57,889 nucleotides of DNA from Lachnospiraceae bacterium (GTDB lineage: Bacteria; Bacillota; Clostridia; Lachnospirales; Lachnospiraceae). Positions within the stretch are counted from its first letter, which is position 1. Every line of letters starts with the position of its first letter. The notes under the pieces are model-generated. The model was not told the DNA's origin. It searched no databases and saw nothing but the letters and a program-made list of their open reading frames with translations. The stretch is taken from NCBI GenBank assembly GCA_017517305.1, contig JAFWZV010000014.1, positions 1 through 57,889 of the forward strand, written 5' to 3'. This document shows, piece after piece, positions 7,957 to 16,684 of this stretch. The translations under genes were made by a program, and so were the position numbers.

Positions 7957-10095
7957 ATGAATATTGAGAAGATTATTGCAGAGGAATTAAATGTTAAGGT
8001 TTGGCAGGTTGAGAAGACGGTTGAGCTTATCGATGAGGGCAATACAATTCCATTTATTTCCAGATATCGTAAGGAGGTAACAGGTTCTCTTAATGATGAG
8101 CAACTTAGAACCTTAGATGAGAGACTTACATATCTTAGAAATCTTGAAGATAAGAAGGGGACTGTTCTTTCTACTATTGAAGAACAGGGTAAGCTTACTG
8201 ATGAATTAAAGAAGCAGATTGAAGAGTGTATGACAATGGTGGCTCTTGAGGATTTGTATAGACCATATAGACCGAAGAGAAGAACTAGAGCAACGATTGC
8301 AAAGGAAAAGGGATTAGAGGGACTTGCAAATATTATAAGCTTGCAGATGACTAATAAGACAATTTTAGAAGAAGCTGAAGCTTATATCTCAGAGGAAAAA
8401 GAGGTTCTTACTGCAGAGGATGCTATAGCGGGTGCTAAGGATATTCTTGCAGAGATTTATGCTGATGAAGCAGATTATAGAACTAAGATTAGAGATTTAA
8501 CTAGAAATAAGGGTAAGCTTTTATCTTCTGCAAAGGATCCGGAAGCAAAGTCAGTGTACGAAATGTACTATGAATTTGAAGAAGAAATTAAGAAGATGGT
8601 AGGATATAGAATACTTGCTGTAAATAGAGGTGAGGCTGAAAAAATCCTTACTGTTAAGATAGAGGCTCCTGTAGCTGATATTATAAAATATCTTAAGAAG
8701 CAAATTATTGCTGTAGAAGACCATGATAGTGCAAAATATCTTGCAGAGGCTGTGGAGGATAGCTATGAAAGACTTATAGCACCATCTATAGAACGAGAGA
8801 TAAGAAATGAGCTTACTGAGATGGCGGAGGAAGGTGCTATAAATGTATTTGGAAAGAATCTACATCAGCTTCTTATGCAACCGCCTGTTGCAGGTCAGAC
8901 AGTTTTGGGTTGGGACCCTGCATTTAGAACAGGCTGTAAGCTTGCTGTAGTTGATCCTACAGGAAAGGTACTTGATACAGTTGTAATATATCCAACTGCA
9001 CCACAGAATAAGGTTGCAGAGGCAAAAGCCGTTTTAAAGAAGCTTATAGATAAGTATGGAATAACACTTATCTCTCTTGGAAATGGTACTGCAAGCCGTG
9101 AGTCTGAGATGGTAATCGTTGAGCTTTTAAAAGAAATAAAGGCGAATGTTAAGTATGTTATTGTAAATGAAGCAGGAGCATCTGTTTATTCTGCTAGTAA
9201 GCTTGCAACAGAGGAGTTTCCTAATTTTGATGTTGGGCAGCGTTCTGCTGCTTCAATAGCAAGAAGATTACAGGATCCACTTGCTGAGCTTGTTAAGATT
9301 GATCCTAAGTCAATTGGTGTTGGTCAGTATCAGCATGATATGAATCAGAAGAATCTGGGTAATGCCCTTACTGGTGTAGTAGAGGATTGTGTAAATAGCG
9401 TTGGAGTTGACTTAAATACAGCATCGGCATCACTACTTGAGTATATTTCTGGAATAAATAAGACTCTTGCTAAGAATATTGTATCTTATCGAGAGGAAAA
9501 CGGTCAGTTCAAAAACAGAAAAGAGCTTCTTAAGGTGGCAAAGCTTGGTCCTAAGGCCTACGAGCAGTGCGCAGGTTTCCTTAGAATAAACGGTGGAGAT
9601 GAAATACTTGATAATACATCAGTACATCCGGAAAGCTATGATGCTACCAAAGCACTTATGGCAAAGCTTGGACTTTCTGATGAAGAGTTAAAGAAGGGCG
9701 GACTTAAGGGAATATCTAAGAAGGTAACTAATACTAAGAAGATTGCAGAAGAGTTAGGAATAGGTGAACCTACACTTATAGATATTATTAGCGAGCTAGA
9801 AAAGCCAGGACGTGACCCTAGAGAGGAAATGCCAAAGCCAATCCTAAAAAGTGACGTTCTTGAGATGAAAGACCTTAAAGAAGGAATGGAGCTTAAGGGA
9901 ACTGTACGTAATGTTATCGATTTCGGAGCATTCATAGATATCGGAGTACACCAAGACGGTCTTGTACACATATCAAAGATGAGCGACAAATACATCAAGC
10001 ACCCACTAGAGGTGGTAAGCGTAGGAGATGTAGTCGATGTAACAGTTCTTGCAGTAGACTTAGAGAAGAAGAGAATACAGCTTTCAATGATATAA
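7957..10095 (+). CDS. tex: Tex family RNA-binding transcriptional accessory protein
   Basis: Cytoplasmic nucleic-acid-binding protein of 712 residues. The start at ATG 7957 follows AGGAGAG and gives the family N-terminus MNIEKIIAEELNV; upstream ATG codons in frame lack a ribosome site. Order of domains: Tex N-terminal helical domain (about 1-190), YqgF/RNase H-like domain containing LGWDPAFRTGCKLAVVD (about 310-440), helix-hairpin-helix region around NTASASLLEYISGI, and a C-terminal S1 domain starting ELKGTVRNVIDFGAFIDIG (about 635-708). The role is poorly defined in the family (transcription/RNA quality). The gene ends 36 bases before a structured RNA element. Confidence 0.95.
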   Translation: MNIEKIIAEELNVKVWQVEKTVELIDEGNTIPFISRYRKEVTGSLNDEQLRTLDERLTYLRNLEDKKGTVLSTIEEQGKLTDELKKQIEECMTMVALEDLYRPYRPKRRTRATIAKEKGLEGLANIISLQMTNKTILEEAEAYISEEKEVLTAEDAIAGAKDILAEIYADEADYRTKIRDLTRNKGKLLSSAKDPEAKSVYEMYYEFEEEIKKMVGYRILAVNRGEAEKILTVKIEAPVADIIKYLKKQIIAVEDHDSAKYLAEAVEDSYERLIAPSIEREIRNELTEMAEEGAINVFGKNLHQLLMQPPVAGQTVLGWDPAFRTGCKLAVVDPTGKVLDTVVIYPTAPQNKVAEAKAVLKKLIDKYGITLISLGNGTASRESEMVIVELLKEIKANVKYVIVNEAGASVYSASKLATEEFPNFDVGQRSAASIARRLQDPLAELVKIDPKSIGVGQYQHDMNQKNLGNALTGVVEDCVNSVGVDLNTASASLLEYISGINKTLAKNIVSYREENGQFKNRKELLKVAKLGPKAYEQCAGFLRINGGDEILDNTSVHPESYDATKALMAKLGLSDEELKKGGLKGISKKVTNTKKIAEELGIGEPTLIDIISELEKPGRDPREEMPKPILKSDVLEMKDLKEGMELKGTVRNVIDFGAFIDIGVHQDGLVHISKMSDKYIKHPLEVVSVGDVVDVTVLAVDLEKKRIQLSMI

Positions 10096-10131
10096 GATAA
10101 AGTTGTACTTTTATTATTAATGTTGACAATT

Positions 10132-10260
10132 AAAAAGATGTGCGCCATTAACTTTTATCCCAGCCACGACAGGGTCGGTACTAAGCTGACCGTTTTAAGT
10201 GTCAGCGTGGACCGACCCTAGGCAGGCTGGCCATTATACTAAAATGCGCACATCTTTTTT
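10132..10260 (+). ncRNA. GC-rich nested stem-loop element ending in a terminator (candidate structured RNA)
   Basis: Four nested helices can be read directly. A perfect 14-bp outer stem pairs 10132-10145 (AAAAAGATGTGCGC) with 10246-10259 and ends in a T run. CCAGCC (10160-10165) pairs with GGCTGG (10225-10230). AGGGTCGGT (10171-10179) pairs with ACCGACCCT (10211-10219). GCTGAC (10185-10190) pairs with GTCAGC (10201-10206) around a 10-base loop. An alternative or pseudoknot pairing CCACG (10164-10168) with CGTGG (10206-10210) exists. The core 10160-10230 is 61% G+C (43 of 71), far above the surrounding sequence. A TTGACA at 10123 has no convincing -10, so it may instead be the 3' end of the tex message. 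The orientation is inferred from the T run. No known RNA family was recognised; a MITE-like mobile element is the main alternative. Confidence 0.6.
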
Positions 10261-10278
10261 AGTGTTCATAAAAAAATA

Positions 10279-10317
10279 GCATAAGAAAAACCGGTCAACG
10301 ACCGGTTTTTCTTATGC
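10279..10317 (-). terminator. Convergent terminator of rpmB
   Basis: A perfect 18-bp stem (10279-10296 with 10300-10317) has a 3-base loop. A-rich and T-rich arms lie in the stem, so it can act in both directions. It lies 16 bases beyond the rpmB stop codon and just after the tex-side element. Confidence 0.9.
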
Positions 10318-10333
10318 CCATAAACCAATTAAA

Positions 10334-10519
10334 TTAAGCACGCTCAACTTTTCCTGACTTTAAGCATGATGTACAAACGTAAATCTTCTTTGCTGATCCA
10401 TCAACGATAGCCTTAACAGACTTAATGTTTGACTTCCACATTCTATTTGATCTTCTATGAGAATGGCTCACGTTGTTTCCGAAATGAGCACCTTTTTCAC
10501 AAATACTACACTTTGCCAC
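10334..10519 (-). CDS. rpmB: 50S ribosomal protein L28
   Basis: Ribosomal protein L28 of 61-62 residues, zinc-ribbon form with Cys pairs in AKCSICEKG and YVCTSCLKSGK. The start is taken as GTG (10519-10517 on the minus strand): the protein then reads VAKCSICEKG as in the family, and a strong AAGGAGGT site lies 7 bases before it. An in-frame ATG three codons upstream would sit inside that site. It is the only minus-strand gene in the window and is divergent from the Asp23/DAK2 pair, the same neighbourhood as B. subtilis rpmB-yloU-yloV. Confidence 0.95.
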   Translation of the reverse strand: MAKCSICEKGAHFGNNVSHSHRRSNRMWKSNIKSVKAIVDGSAKKIYVCTSCLKSGKVERA

Positions 10520-10577
10520 TGTTAGCACCTCCTTGACAAAACAATTTTGTTTACCTCCGTAAACTCACAACGTACAT

Positions 10578-10606
10578 ATAATAACAAAAAACATTATAAT
10601 ATGCAA
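10578..10606 (-). promoter_or_regulatory. rpmB promoter
   Basis: On the minus strand, TTGCAT (10606-10601), a 17-base spacer, then TATTAT (10583-10578). It gives an rpmB leader of about 50 bases with two small inverted repeats, GTTTAC/GTAAAC and ACAAAA/TTTTGT, before the ribosome site. Confidence 0.7.
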
Positions 10607-10654
10607 GAAGAAAATTCATAATTTTTTCATTTTGTTAGAAATTGTTACTTTTAC

Positions 10655-10683
10655 TTGATTAAATTAATTGTTATGGGTATAAT
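10655..10683 (+). promoter_or_regulatory. Promoter for the Asp23/DAK2 operon
   Basis: TTGATT (10655-10660), a 17-base spacer, then a perfect TATAAT (10678-10683). It is divergent from the rpmB promoter and leaves a leader of about 90 bases. Confidence 0.75.
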
Positions 10684-10779
10684 TAACATGATATTGTGCG
10701 TATTAAAGTATGACATTTTATACTGTAGTACATCAAATAATAAATAGTTTGTTATAAATAATATAAGGGGGTAATGTTC

Positions 10780-11139
10780 ATGAGTGGATATATGTCTAAC
10801 GAGAACGGTGAAATAATTATTGAGAATGAAGTTATTGCCCAGTATGCTGGTAATGCTGCAGTTGGTTGCTTTGGTATTGTTGGTATGGCAGCTATTAGCA
10901 TGAAGGATGGTATTGCTAAGCTTCTTAAAGGAGATAAGATTAGCAGGGGTGTGAATGTTGTTATTGGTGAGAATAATGAGCTTACAATTGATTTTCATAT
11001 CATAGTGGCTTATGGAGTAAGTATTTCAACTGTATGTGATAATTTGATTAGTACTGTTAAGTATTCAGTTGAAGAGATGGCTTCAATGCCTGTTAAGGCA
11101 ATCAACATCTTCGTTGAAGGTGTAAGGGTTATAGATTAG
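10780..11139 (+). CDS. Asp23/Gls24 (DUF322) family protein, YloU-like
   Basis: Small alkaline-shock-like protein of 119 residues. The ATG at 10780 is preferred because the GGGGG ribosome site ends only 2 bases before the earlier ATG at 10774. Family features are NGEIIIENEVIAQYAGNAA at the N-terminus, VGMAA in the middle and the ending VKAINIFVEGVRV. It lies 16 bases before the DAK2 gene. This pair is conserved across Firmicutes as yloU-yloV, where both are linked to fatty-acid activation and envelope stress. The precise biochemical role of YloU-type proteins is not established. Confidence 0.92.
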   Translation: MSGYMSNENGEIIIENEVIAQYAGNAAVGCFGIVGMAAISMKDGIAKLLKGDKISRGVNVVIGENNELTIDFHIIVAYGVSISTVCDNLISTVKYSVEEMASMPVKAINIFVEGVRVID

Positions 11140-11155
11140 TAGGAGGAAATTTAAA

Positions 11156-12841
11156 GTGGCTATTAAGAAGATTGATGCAAATATGCTTCAGAAAGCATTT
11201 ATTGCAGGTGCGTATAATTTAGAGAAGAACAAGGACTATATTAATGAGCTTAATGTATTTCCTGTACCAGATGGTGATACAGGTTCTAATATGTCTCTTA
11301 CTATTATGGCCGCAGCTAAGGAGGTTAGTGCATTAGACAATCCTTCCATTGCTGATTTATCTAAGACTATATCAAGTGGTTCACTTAGAGGTGCCAGAGG
11401 TAATTCTGGTGTTATACTTTCACAGCTCTTAAGAGGCTTTTGCAAGGAGATAAAGGATAAGAAGGTTATTACTCCTACTGTTCTTGCTGATGGATTTGTA
11501 AGAGGCTGTGAGACAGCATATAAGGCTGTTATGAAACCAAAGGAGGGTACAATTCTTACTGTTGCTAAGGGTCTTGCTGAAAAGGCAGTTGAAGTAGCTG
11601 CTGAGGGTGTTGACTTTGTAGAAATGGGTGAGAAGGTTATAGAATATGGTAATGAAGTTCTAGCTAAGACTCCTGATATGCTTCCTGTATTAAAAGAGGC
11701 TGGGGTTGTAGATTCTGGTGGACAGGGTCTTATGGAGTTTATTATAGGTGCATACAATGGACTTATAGGTAAGGAGGTTGTTGATGATAAAATTATGTCA
11801 GCACCTAAGGTAAATGTATCTACAAATGTAAGCTCTGAGGATATAGATACTTCACATATCACATTTGGTTATTGTACAGAGTTTATTATCCTTCTTGAGA
11901 AGGAATGGAATATGGATATAGAGCTTAAGTTTAAGGAATTCTTGGGTTCTATAGGTGATTCTCTTGTTGTTGTATCTGATGATGAGATAGTAAAGGTTCA
12001 TGTTCATACTAATCATCCAGGTCAGGCTTTTGAGAAGGGTCTGGAGTATGGTCAGCTTACTAATATGAAGGTTGATAATATGAGAGAAGAGCACCGCGAG
12101 AAGGTAATTATGGAGCAGGATAGACAGAAGGCTGCAGAGAAGGAGCTTGACGCAGTTGAGGCTAAGGCAGATGAGCCTAAGAAGCCTTATGGCTTTGTAG
12201 CTGTTTCTGTAGGTCAGGGCTTAAATAGCATTTTCCTTGATCTTGGTGTCGATTATATTATCCAGGGTGGTCAGACTATGAACCCAAGTACAGAGGATGT
12301 TCTTGGTGCTATAGCTAATGTTAATGCAGAAACTGTATTTGTTCTTCCTAATAACAAGAACATTATCCTTGCTGCTAATCAGGCTGCATCCATCGAAGAT
12401 GACAAGAACGTTGTGGTTATTCCTTCAAAGACAATACCTCAGGGTATTGGAGCTATGATTGGCTTTGAGGAGAGTATGTCTGCTGAGGACAACGAAGCTA
12501 GTATGACTGAGGCAATGTCAGCAGTAAAGTCTGGTCAGGTTACTTATGCGGTCAGAGATACATCTGTAGATGGCAAGGAAATCAAGATTGGTGACTTTAT
12601 GGGTATTGATGATACTGGTATTAAGTCAGTTGGCACCGATATAGTAGAGGTTATCAAGGAGTTAATTAAGGAGATGTCTGATGAGGATTCAGAGCTTCTT
12701 AGCGTATACTATGGTGAGGATGTATCTGAGGAGGATGCTGAGGCTCTTGTAGCTACTCTTGAAGAGGAACATCCTGATTACGAGATAGAGCTACATGCTG
12801 GTAATCAGCCGGTATATTATTATATTATTTCAGTTGAATAA
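11156..12841 (+). CDS. DAK2-domain protein, FakA/YloV-type fatty acid kinase subunit
   Basis: ATP-binding kinase subunit that, in the family, phosphorylates fatty acids held by a DegV/FakB partner. It starts with GTG after a perfect AGGAGG and has 561 residues. The N-terminal DhaL/DAK2 domain (about 1-200) has PDGDTGSNMSLT for Mg-ATP binding and SLRGARGNSGVILSQLLRG. The middle and C-terminal region (about 225-561) match the FakA C-terminal halves (FVAVSVGQGL, LPNNKNI, SKTIPQG). No FakB/DegV gene lies in the window. A terminator follows 12 bases downstream, so the operon is just this and the Asp23 gene. Confidence 0.92.
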   Translation: MAIKKIDANMLQKAFIAGAYNLEKNKDYINELNVFPVPDGDTGSNMSLTIMAAAKEVSALDNPSIADLSKTISSGSLRGARGNSGVILSQLLRGFCKEIKDKKVITPTVLADGFVRGCETAYKAVMKPKEGTILTVAKGLAEKAVEVAAEGVDFVEMGEKVIEYGNEVLAKTPDMLPVLKEAGVVDSGGQGLMEFIIGAYNGLIGKEVVDDKIMSAPKVNVSTNVSSEDIDTSHITFGYCTEFIILLEKEWNMDIELKFKEFLGSIGDSLVVVSDDEIVKVHVHTNHPGQAFEKGLEYGQLTNMKVDNMREEHREKVIMEQDRQKAAEKELDAVEAKADEPKKPYGFVAVSVGQGLNSIFLDLGVDYIIQGGQTMNPSTEDVLGAIANVNAETVFVLPNNKNIILAANQAASIEDDKNVVVIPSKTIPQGIGAMIGFEESMSAEDNEASMTEAMSAVKSGQVTYAVRDTSVDGKEIKIGDFMGIDDTGIKSVGTDIVEVIKELIKEMSDEDSELLSVYYGEDVSEEDAEALVATLEEEHPDYEIELHAGNQPVYYYIISVE

Positions 12842-12852
12842 TGTTTAATTAT

Positions 12853-12886
12853 GCACCCGAGCAAGTTATTGTTCGGGTGTTTTTTA
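12853..12886 (+). terminator. Terminator of the Asp23/DAK2 operon
   Basis: CACCCGA (12854-12860) pairs with TCGGGTG (12873-12879), followed by a run of six T. Confidence 0.92.
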
Positions 12887-12960
12887 TATGTTTTGATACA
12901 ATTTAGATACATTTTAATAATATAATATTTGTGATGAATTGTATTCAAAGGAGAAAACCT

Positions 12961-14328
12961 ATGAAGAAAATATATTTGTTAAATATTATATTAATAATAA
13001 TTCTGGGATGTTCAGCCTGTAAGAATAAAGAAGTTGATTATGTAGATGATGGTATTCATACCCAAACTGAATCTTCAAAGGTAGATATGTCCACAGGAAA
13101 AATAAAAGACAAGCTAAGTGTACCTGATTCATGGACTGAGAAGGTTGATTCTGATAAAGGAATAACAATAGGAGCAAATATTTTAGTTCCCGATGTTTCG
13201 TCTATGAAGGTTATTGAAGCTACTGAGTTTCATCCAAGTGATGAAGATAAGAAGCAATTTATAGCATCTATTACTAGTGAAGCTGTATATGATTATCCTG
13301 TTACTTATGATGAGATGACAAAGGAACAGCTGGAAGAATATATTACTTATAACGAAGATTGTTTGAAGCAATCAAGCGATATATTGCAGGACAATGAGAA
13401 AGAGGATATAAAAAATACCTTACAAGAGTTATATACATATTACGAATTGGCACCAGAAGAGTATTCTTTAACAACAGATTATTCAAGTTATTCCTATTAT
13501 ACAAAGTATGATAATAGAAATGTGATTATTCAATTTATGGGTGGTGATGAAAATACAGATATAATAATGCGTCCTGATGATTATAATGTTAATATCGAAA
13601 GCGAAGTATATGATATTGTTGGATTTCAAATTATGAATAAGGATACTGACGCAGAAAATAAATGTAAAATAAATGAGGATGATGCAAAAGAACTTGCATA
13701 CGGATTTGTAGATAAGCTTGGATGTGGGGATTTTGAAATAGTTGATACATATCCCTTGGCGTGCACAGCATATAAGAATGATGAGCATGAATTGATTTAT
13801 AATGGATATACATTTGTGATGAATAGAAATATATATGGTGTGACGGTAGACTCAAGAGATTGGACCTTACCAAATAGTCATCCACAAAGTGAATATATGA
13901 GCTCTATGTCTGAAGAATATAGTGGATGGGTGCAATGGCCTGGATATGGCTTCGAAATTATGTATGTTTGTGTAAATGATGATGGAGTTGTATATTTTTC
14001 ATATAGTGCACCGTATAAGTTAGGTGAGGTGAGTAGTAGTGATGTAAATCTTCTATCTTTTGATCGAATTCAAAATACTATCAGAGAAGAAATTATTAAA
14101 CAGGAGGGTATATATGATTACAAGCTGTTTAATAATATGGAATTGAAATATGTGCCGATTAAAGACGAAGCTAATCATGGGAAATATTCTATAATTCCAG
14201 TTTGGATATTGTCTGCGGGTGATGTTTATAGTACATCAGCGTATGTAGTTGTAAATGCAATTGATGGAACTATTGTATATATGTACGAGCAGTATTATGA
14301 GATAGAGTTCGAAACGGATAGTGATTAA
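12961..14328 (+). CDS. Predicted lipoprotein of unknown function (455 aa)
   Basis: Not recognised. The start is ATG 12961, behind AAGGAG; an ATG pair at 12931 lacks a site. The signal peptide has a lipobox IILGC (Cys17; a second Cys at 20 is possible). After a Ser/Asp/Thr-rich spacer, the mature protein is strongly acidic and rich in Tyr and Asp (many D-Y-S patterns). Its last third (about 340-450) contains YGFEIMYVCVNDDGVVYFSYSAPY and SAYVVVNAIDGTIVYMYEQ, which suggests a beta-sheet fold of the PepSY-like or YcdB-like kind; that is a weak guess. It stands between the DAK2 gene and recG, where B. subtilis has sdaAB-sdaAA. It is flanked by a terminator upstream and is likely monocistronic. Confidence 0.75.
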   Translation: MKKIYLLNIILIIILGCSACKNKEVDYVDDGIHTQTESSKVDMSTGKIKDKLSVPDSWTEKVDSDKGITIGANILVPDVSSMKVIEATEFHPSDEDKKQFIASITSEAVYDYPVTYDEMTKEQLEEYITYNEDCLKQSSDILQDNEKEDIKNTLQELYTYYELAPEEYSLTTDYSSYSYYTKYDNRNVIIQFMGGDENTDIIMRPDDYNVNIESEVYDIVGFQIMNKDTDAENKCKINEDDAKELAYGFVDKLGCGDFEIVDTYPLACTAYKNDEHELIYNGYTFVMNRNIYGVTVDSRDWTLPNSHPQSEYMSSMSEEYSGWVQWPGYGFEIMYVCVNDDGVVYFSYSAPYKLGEVSSSDVNLLSFDRIQNTIREEIIKQEGIYDYKLFNNMELKYVPIKDEANHGKYSIIPVWILSAGDVYSTSAYVVVNAIDGTIVYMYEQYYEIEFETDSD

Positions 14329-14410
14329 AATGTAAAACAAATATTGATTATTTAGAGTCATATATGATACTTTATGTATAGTATATGGCTTATTTTTATT
14401 GGGAGAAAAC

Positions 14411-16429
14411 ATGCAATTAAGTGACAACATAACCACAATTAAAGGAATAGGCGAAAAAACTGCTGCCGCATTTGCTAAGCTTGGAGTTCATACTGTAGAT
14501 GATTTAATTCATACATATCCTAGGAATTATCTGTCCTATGGAGAACCGGTTGACATTAAGGATACAGTAATAGGAGAACGCCAGGCTATTTGTGCTGTTA
14601 TTTCTTCTTATGTGGATACTAGGAAGGTGAGAGGTCTTACACTTACTAATATCAGTGTCAAGGATCAAACAGGTAACGTTAAAATTACGTGGTTTAATTC
14701 ACCATATCTGAAGAATGTTCTTCACAGGGGAGATACATATGTATTTGTTGGTACAGTAAAGGTTAAGAATAATATGCGAGTAATGAATATGCCTGAGTAT
14801 TACAAGCTGTCTCAATATCAGGATATGAGACAGGAGATGCAACCTGTATATCCACTTACTTCGGGATTGTCCAATAAGACATTTCAAAAGGCTATTATTA
14901 GTACCCGAGAGATGATTTATAGCTTGACAGATTATATTCCTGATGAGGTAAAAAAGGAATATAACTTAATGGATATTAGTGAAGCCTATGAAAATATTCA
15001 TTTTCCTATGAACGAAACTGTTCTTAAGAATGCTATCAAAAGACTTGCATTTGATGAGTTTTATAAGTTTTTGTATGATATGTCCAAGCTTAAGGAGGAG
15101 AATATAAAGCTTACCAATACTCATAGAATCGTTCAGGGCAAGAATGTTGCTGAATTTGTAAATGATCTATCATTTAGTCTTACTAAAGGACAACAACAGG
15201 CTATTGAGGATATCTTGGCTGATATGCGTAGTGACAATGTTATGAATCGTCTGGTTCAGGGTGATGTTGGATCTGGAAAGACAGTTGTGGCTGAGGCTGC
15301 ACTATTTGCATGTATCAAAGAAGGCTATCAAGGTGCTTTGATGGTACCAACAGAGGTTCTGGCAAAGCAACATTACGAGGAGATAAGTAAAATATTTGCT
15401 AAGTATAATATAAATACAGTTTGTTTGGTAGGTTCTACACCAATTAAAGAAAAACGTCATATATATGAAGGATTAAAATCTGGAAATATAGATTTGGTAA
15501 TAGGAACTCATGCCCTTATAGAGGATAAGGTTGAATATTACAATCTTGGGCTTGTTGTCACAGATGAACAGCATCGTTTTGGTGTTAATCAGAGAAAGAA
15601 GCTGTCTAATAAGGGCGATTCACCTCATACTCTTGTAATGAGTGCAACGCCAATACCTAGAACACTGGCAATTATAATGTATGCGGACCTTGACATATCT
15701 GTTATATCAGAGCTTCCTAGAGGTAGAAAACCAATAAAGAACTGTGTTGTTGGAACTAATTATAGAAATACAGCCTATAGATTTATTGCGTCACAGGTTG
15801 AAGAAGGTTCACAGGTGTATGTGATATGTCCAATGGTGGAAGAAAGTGATACTATGGACCTTACTAATGTTACTGAATATACAGAAACTATGAAGGCTAA
15901 TCTTCCGTCTAGTGTAAGAGTTGCTATGCTTCATGGAAAGATGAAGGCAGATGAAAAGAATTCTATAATGGATGAATATATTGCGGGTAATATAGATGTA
16001 CTGGTTTCTACAACTGTTATTGAGGTAGGAATTAATAATCCTAATTCAACAGTTATGATGGTGGAAAATGCAGAGCGATTTGGATTGGCTCAGCTTCATC
16101 AGCTAAGGGGTCGTGTTGGTCGAGGCAAGAAACAATCTTACTGTATATTTATTAATGGCAAGGAGAGCAAGGAGTCTATGGATAGACTAAGAGTTTTGGA
16201 AAATTCCAATGACGGTTTCTTTATTGCCAATGAGGACTTAAAGCTTAGAGGTCCAGGAGATTTCTTTGGTATTAGACAGAGTGGTGAAATGCTATTTATG
16301 TTGGCAGATATATATAATCATTCTGATATGTTAAAATCTGCACAGGAGATACTATCGAAGTATGGTAATAGCTTAGAACCAACTAAATCTAAGATTATTA
16401 CTTCTTTAAACGAAAATGCAGTGTTGTAG
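14411..16429 (+). CDS. recG: ATP-dependent DNA helicase RecG
   Basis: Replication-fork reversal and branch-migration helicase of 672 residues. The start is ATG 14411: GGGAG lies directly upstream and the TTG at 14399 overlaps it. The N-terminal wedge/OB region includes IKGIGEKTAAAFAKLG and the OB fold (about 60-150). Walker A is GDVGSGKT (Lys290), the DExH box is DEQH, motif III is SATPIPRTL, and the second RecA domain contains STTVIEVGINNPN and QLRGRVGRG. The placement after the DAK2 gene region matches Firmicute synteny. A clear terminator after the stop is not visible. Confidence 0.97.
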   Translation: MQLSDNITTIKGIGEKTAAAFAKLGVHTVDDLIHTYPRNYLSYGEPVDIKDTVIGERQAICAVISSYVDTRKVRGLTLTNISVKDQTGNVKITWFNSPYLKNVLHRGDTYVFVGTVKVKNNMRVMNMPEYYKLSQYQDMRQEMQPVYPLTSGLSNKTFQKAIISTREMIYSLTDYIPDEVKKEYNLMDISEAYENIHFPMNETVLKNAIKRLAFDEFYKFLYDMSKLKEENIKLTNTHRIVQGKNVAEFVNDLSFSLTKGQQQAIEDILADMRSDNVMNRLVQGDVGSGKTVVAEAALFACIKEGYQGALMVPTEVLAKQHYEEISKIFAKYNINTVCLVGSTPIKEKRHIYEGLKSGNIDLVIGTHALIEDKVEYYNLGLVVTDEQHRFGVNQRKKLSNKGDSPHTLVMSATPIPRTLAIIMYADLDISVISELPRGRKPIKNCVVGTNYRNTAYRFIASQVEEGSQVYVICPMVEESDTMDLTNVTEYTETMKANLPSSVRVAMLHGKMKADEKNSIMDEYIAGNIDVLVSTTVIEVGINNPNSTVMMVENAERFGLAQLHQLRGRVGRGKKQSYCIFINGKESKESMDRLRVLENSNDGFFIANEDLKLRGPGDFFGIRQSGEMLFMLADIYNHSDMLKSAQEILSKYGNSLEPTKSKIITSLNENAVL

Positions 16430-16520
16430 CATTGCTTTTTCGTTAATAATTGTAATTTTTTGAGGTGATTTAAGTATGTTTTTATTTGTAAAAATATGCA
16501 ATAATCACCTTATTTTATGC

Positions 16521-16549
16521 TTGAAGAACATATACTTTGATGATATAAT
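16521..16549 (+). promoter_or_regulatory. pnp promoter
   Basis: TTGAAG (16521-16526), a 17-base spacer, then a perfect TATAAT (16544-16549). The expected start near 16556 is about five bases before the leader hairpin. Confidence 0.75.
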
Positions 16550-16560
16550 TATGGAGATTG

Positions 16561-16654
16561 CATTAAGACCCAACCGAGACTACTGAAAATGGTATTTTTT
16601 AATACATTTTATGTAGTCAAAAGTGCTATTTTCAGTTGTTTCGGCGTCTTAATG
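16561..16654 (+). promoter_or_regulatory. Long 5'-leader hairpin of the pnp mRNA
   Basis: One extended hairpin: CATTAAGAC (16561-16569) pairs perfectly with GTCTTAATG (16646-16654). After a small asymmetric internal loop, CCGAGAC (16574-16580) pairs with GTTTCGG (16638-16644, one G-U). After a single T/T mismatch, ACTGAAAAT (16582-16590) pairs with ATTTTCAGT (16628-16636). The apical part holds a small GTATT/AATAC stem. That is about 25 pairs. No T run follows, so it is not a terminator. It precedes the AAGGAG of pnp by 14 bases. Double-stranded leaders are targets for RNase III autocontrol of pnp in enterobacteria; a parallel here is inference. Confidence 0.6.
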
Positions 16655-16684
16655 AAAAAAATTAATTTAAGGAGATTTTGTATT

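Noticed and set aside
9636-10148. Long minus-strand frame over the tex end
   Set aside because: It lies opposite the conserved S1 domain of tex, has no ribosome site and shows no family features.
11236-11862. 208-codon minus-strand frame inside the DAK2 gene
   Set aside because: It is a shadow of a conserved coding sequence; composition is Ser/Thr/Pro-rich as expected from reverse reading.
12890-12930. Promoter TTGATA ... TATAAT before the 455-aa lipoprotein
   Set aside because: The spacer to the good TATAAT is 22 bases, too long for a normal sigma-A promoter.
16589-16684. Upstream extension of PNPase beginning MVFFNTF
   Set aside because: It translates the leader hairpin and has no ribosome site; the family N-terminus begins at 16685.
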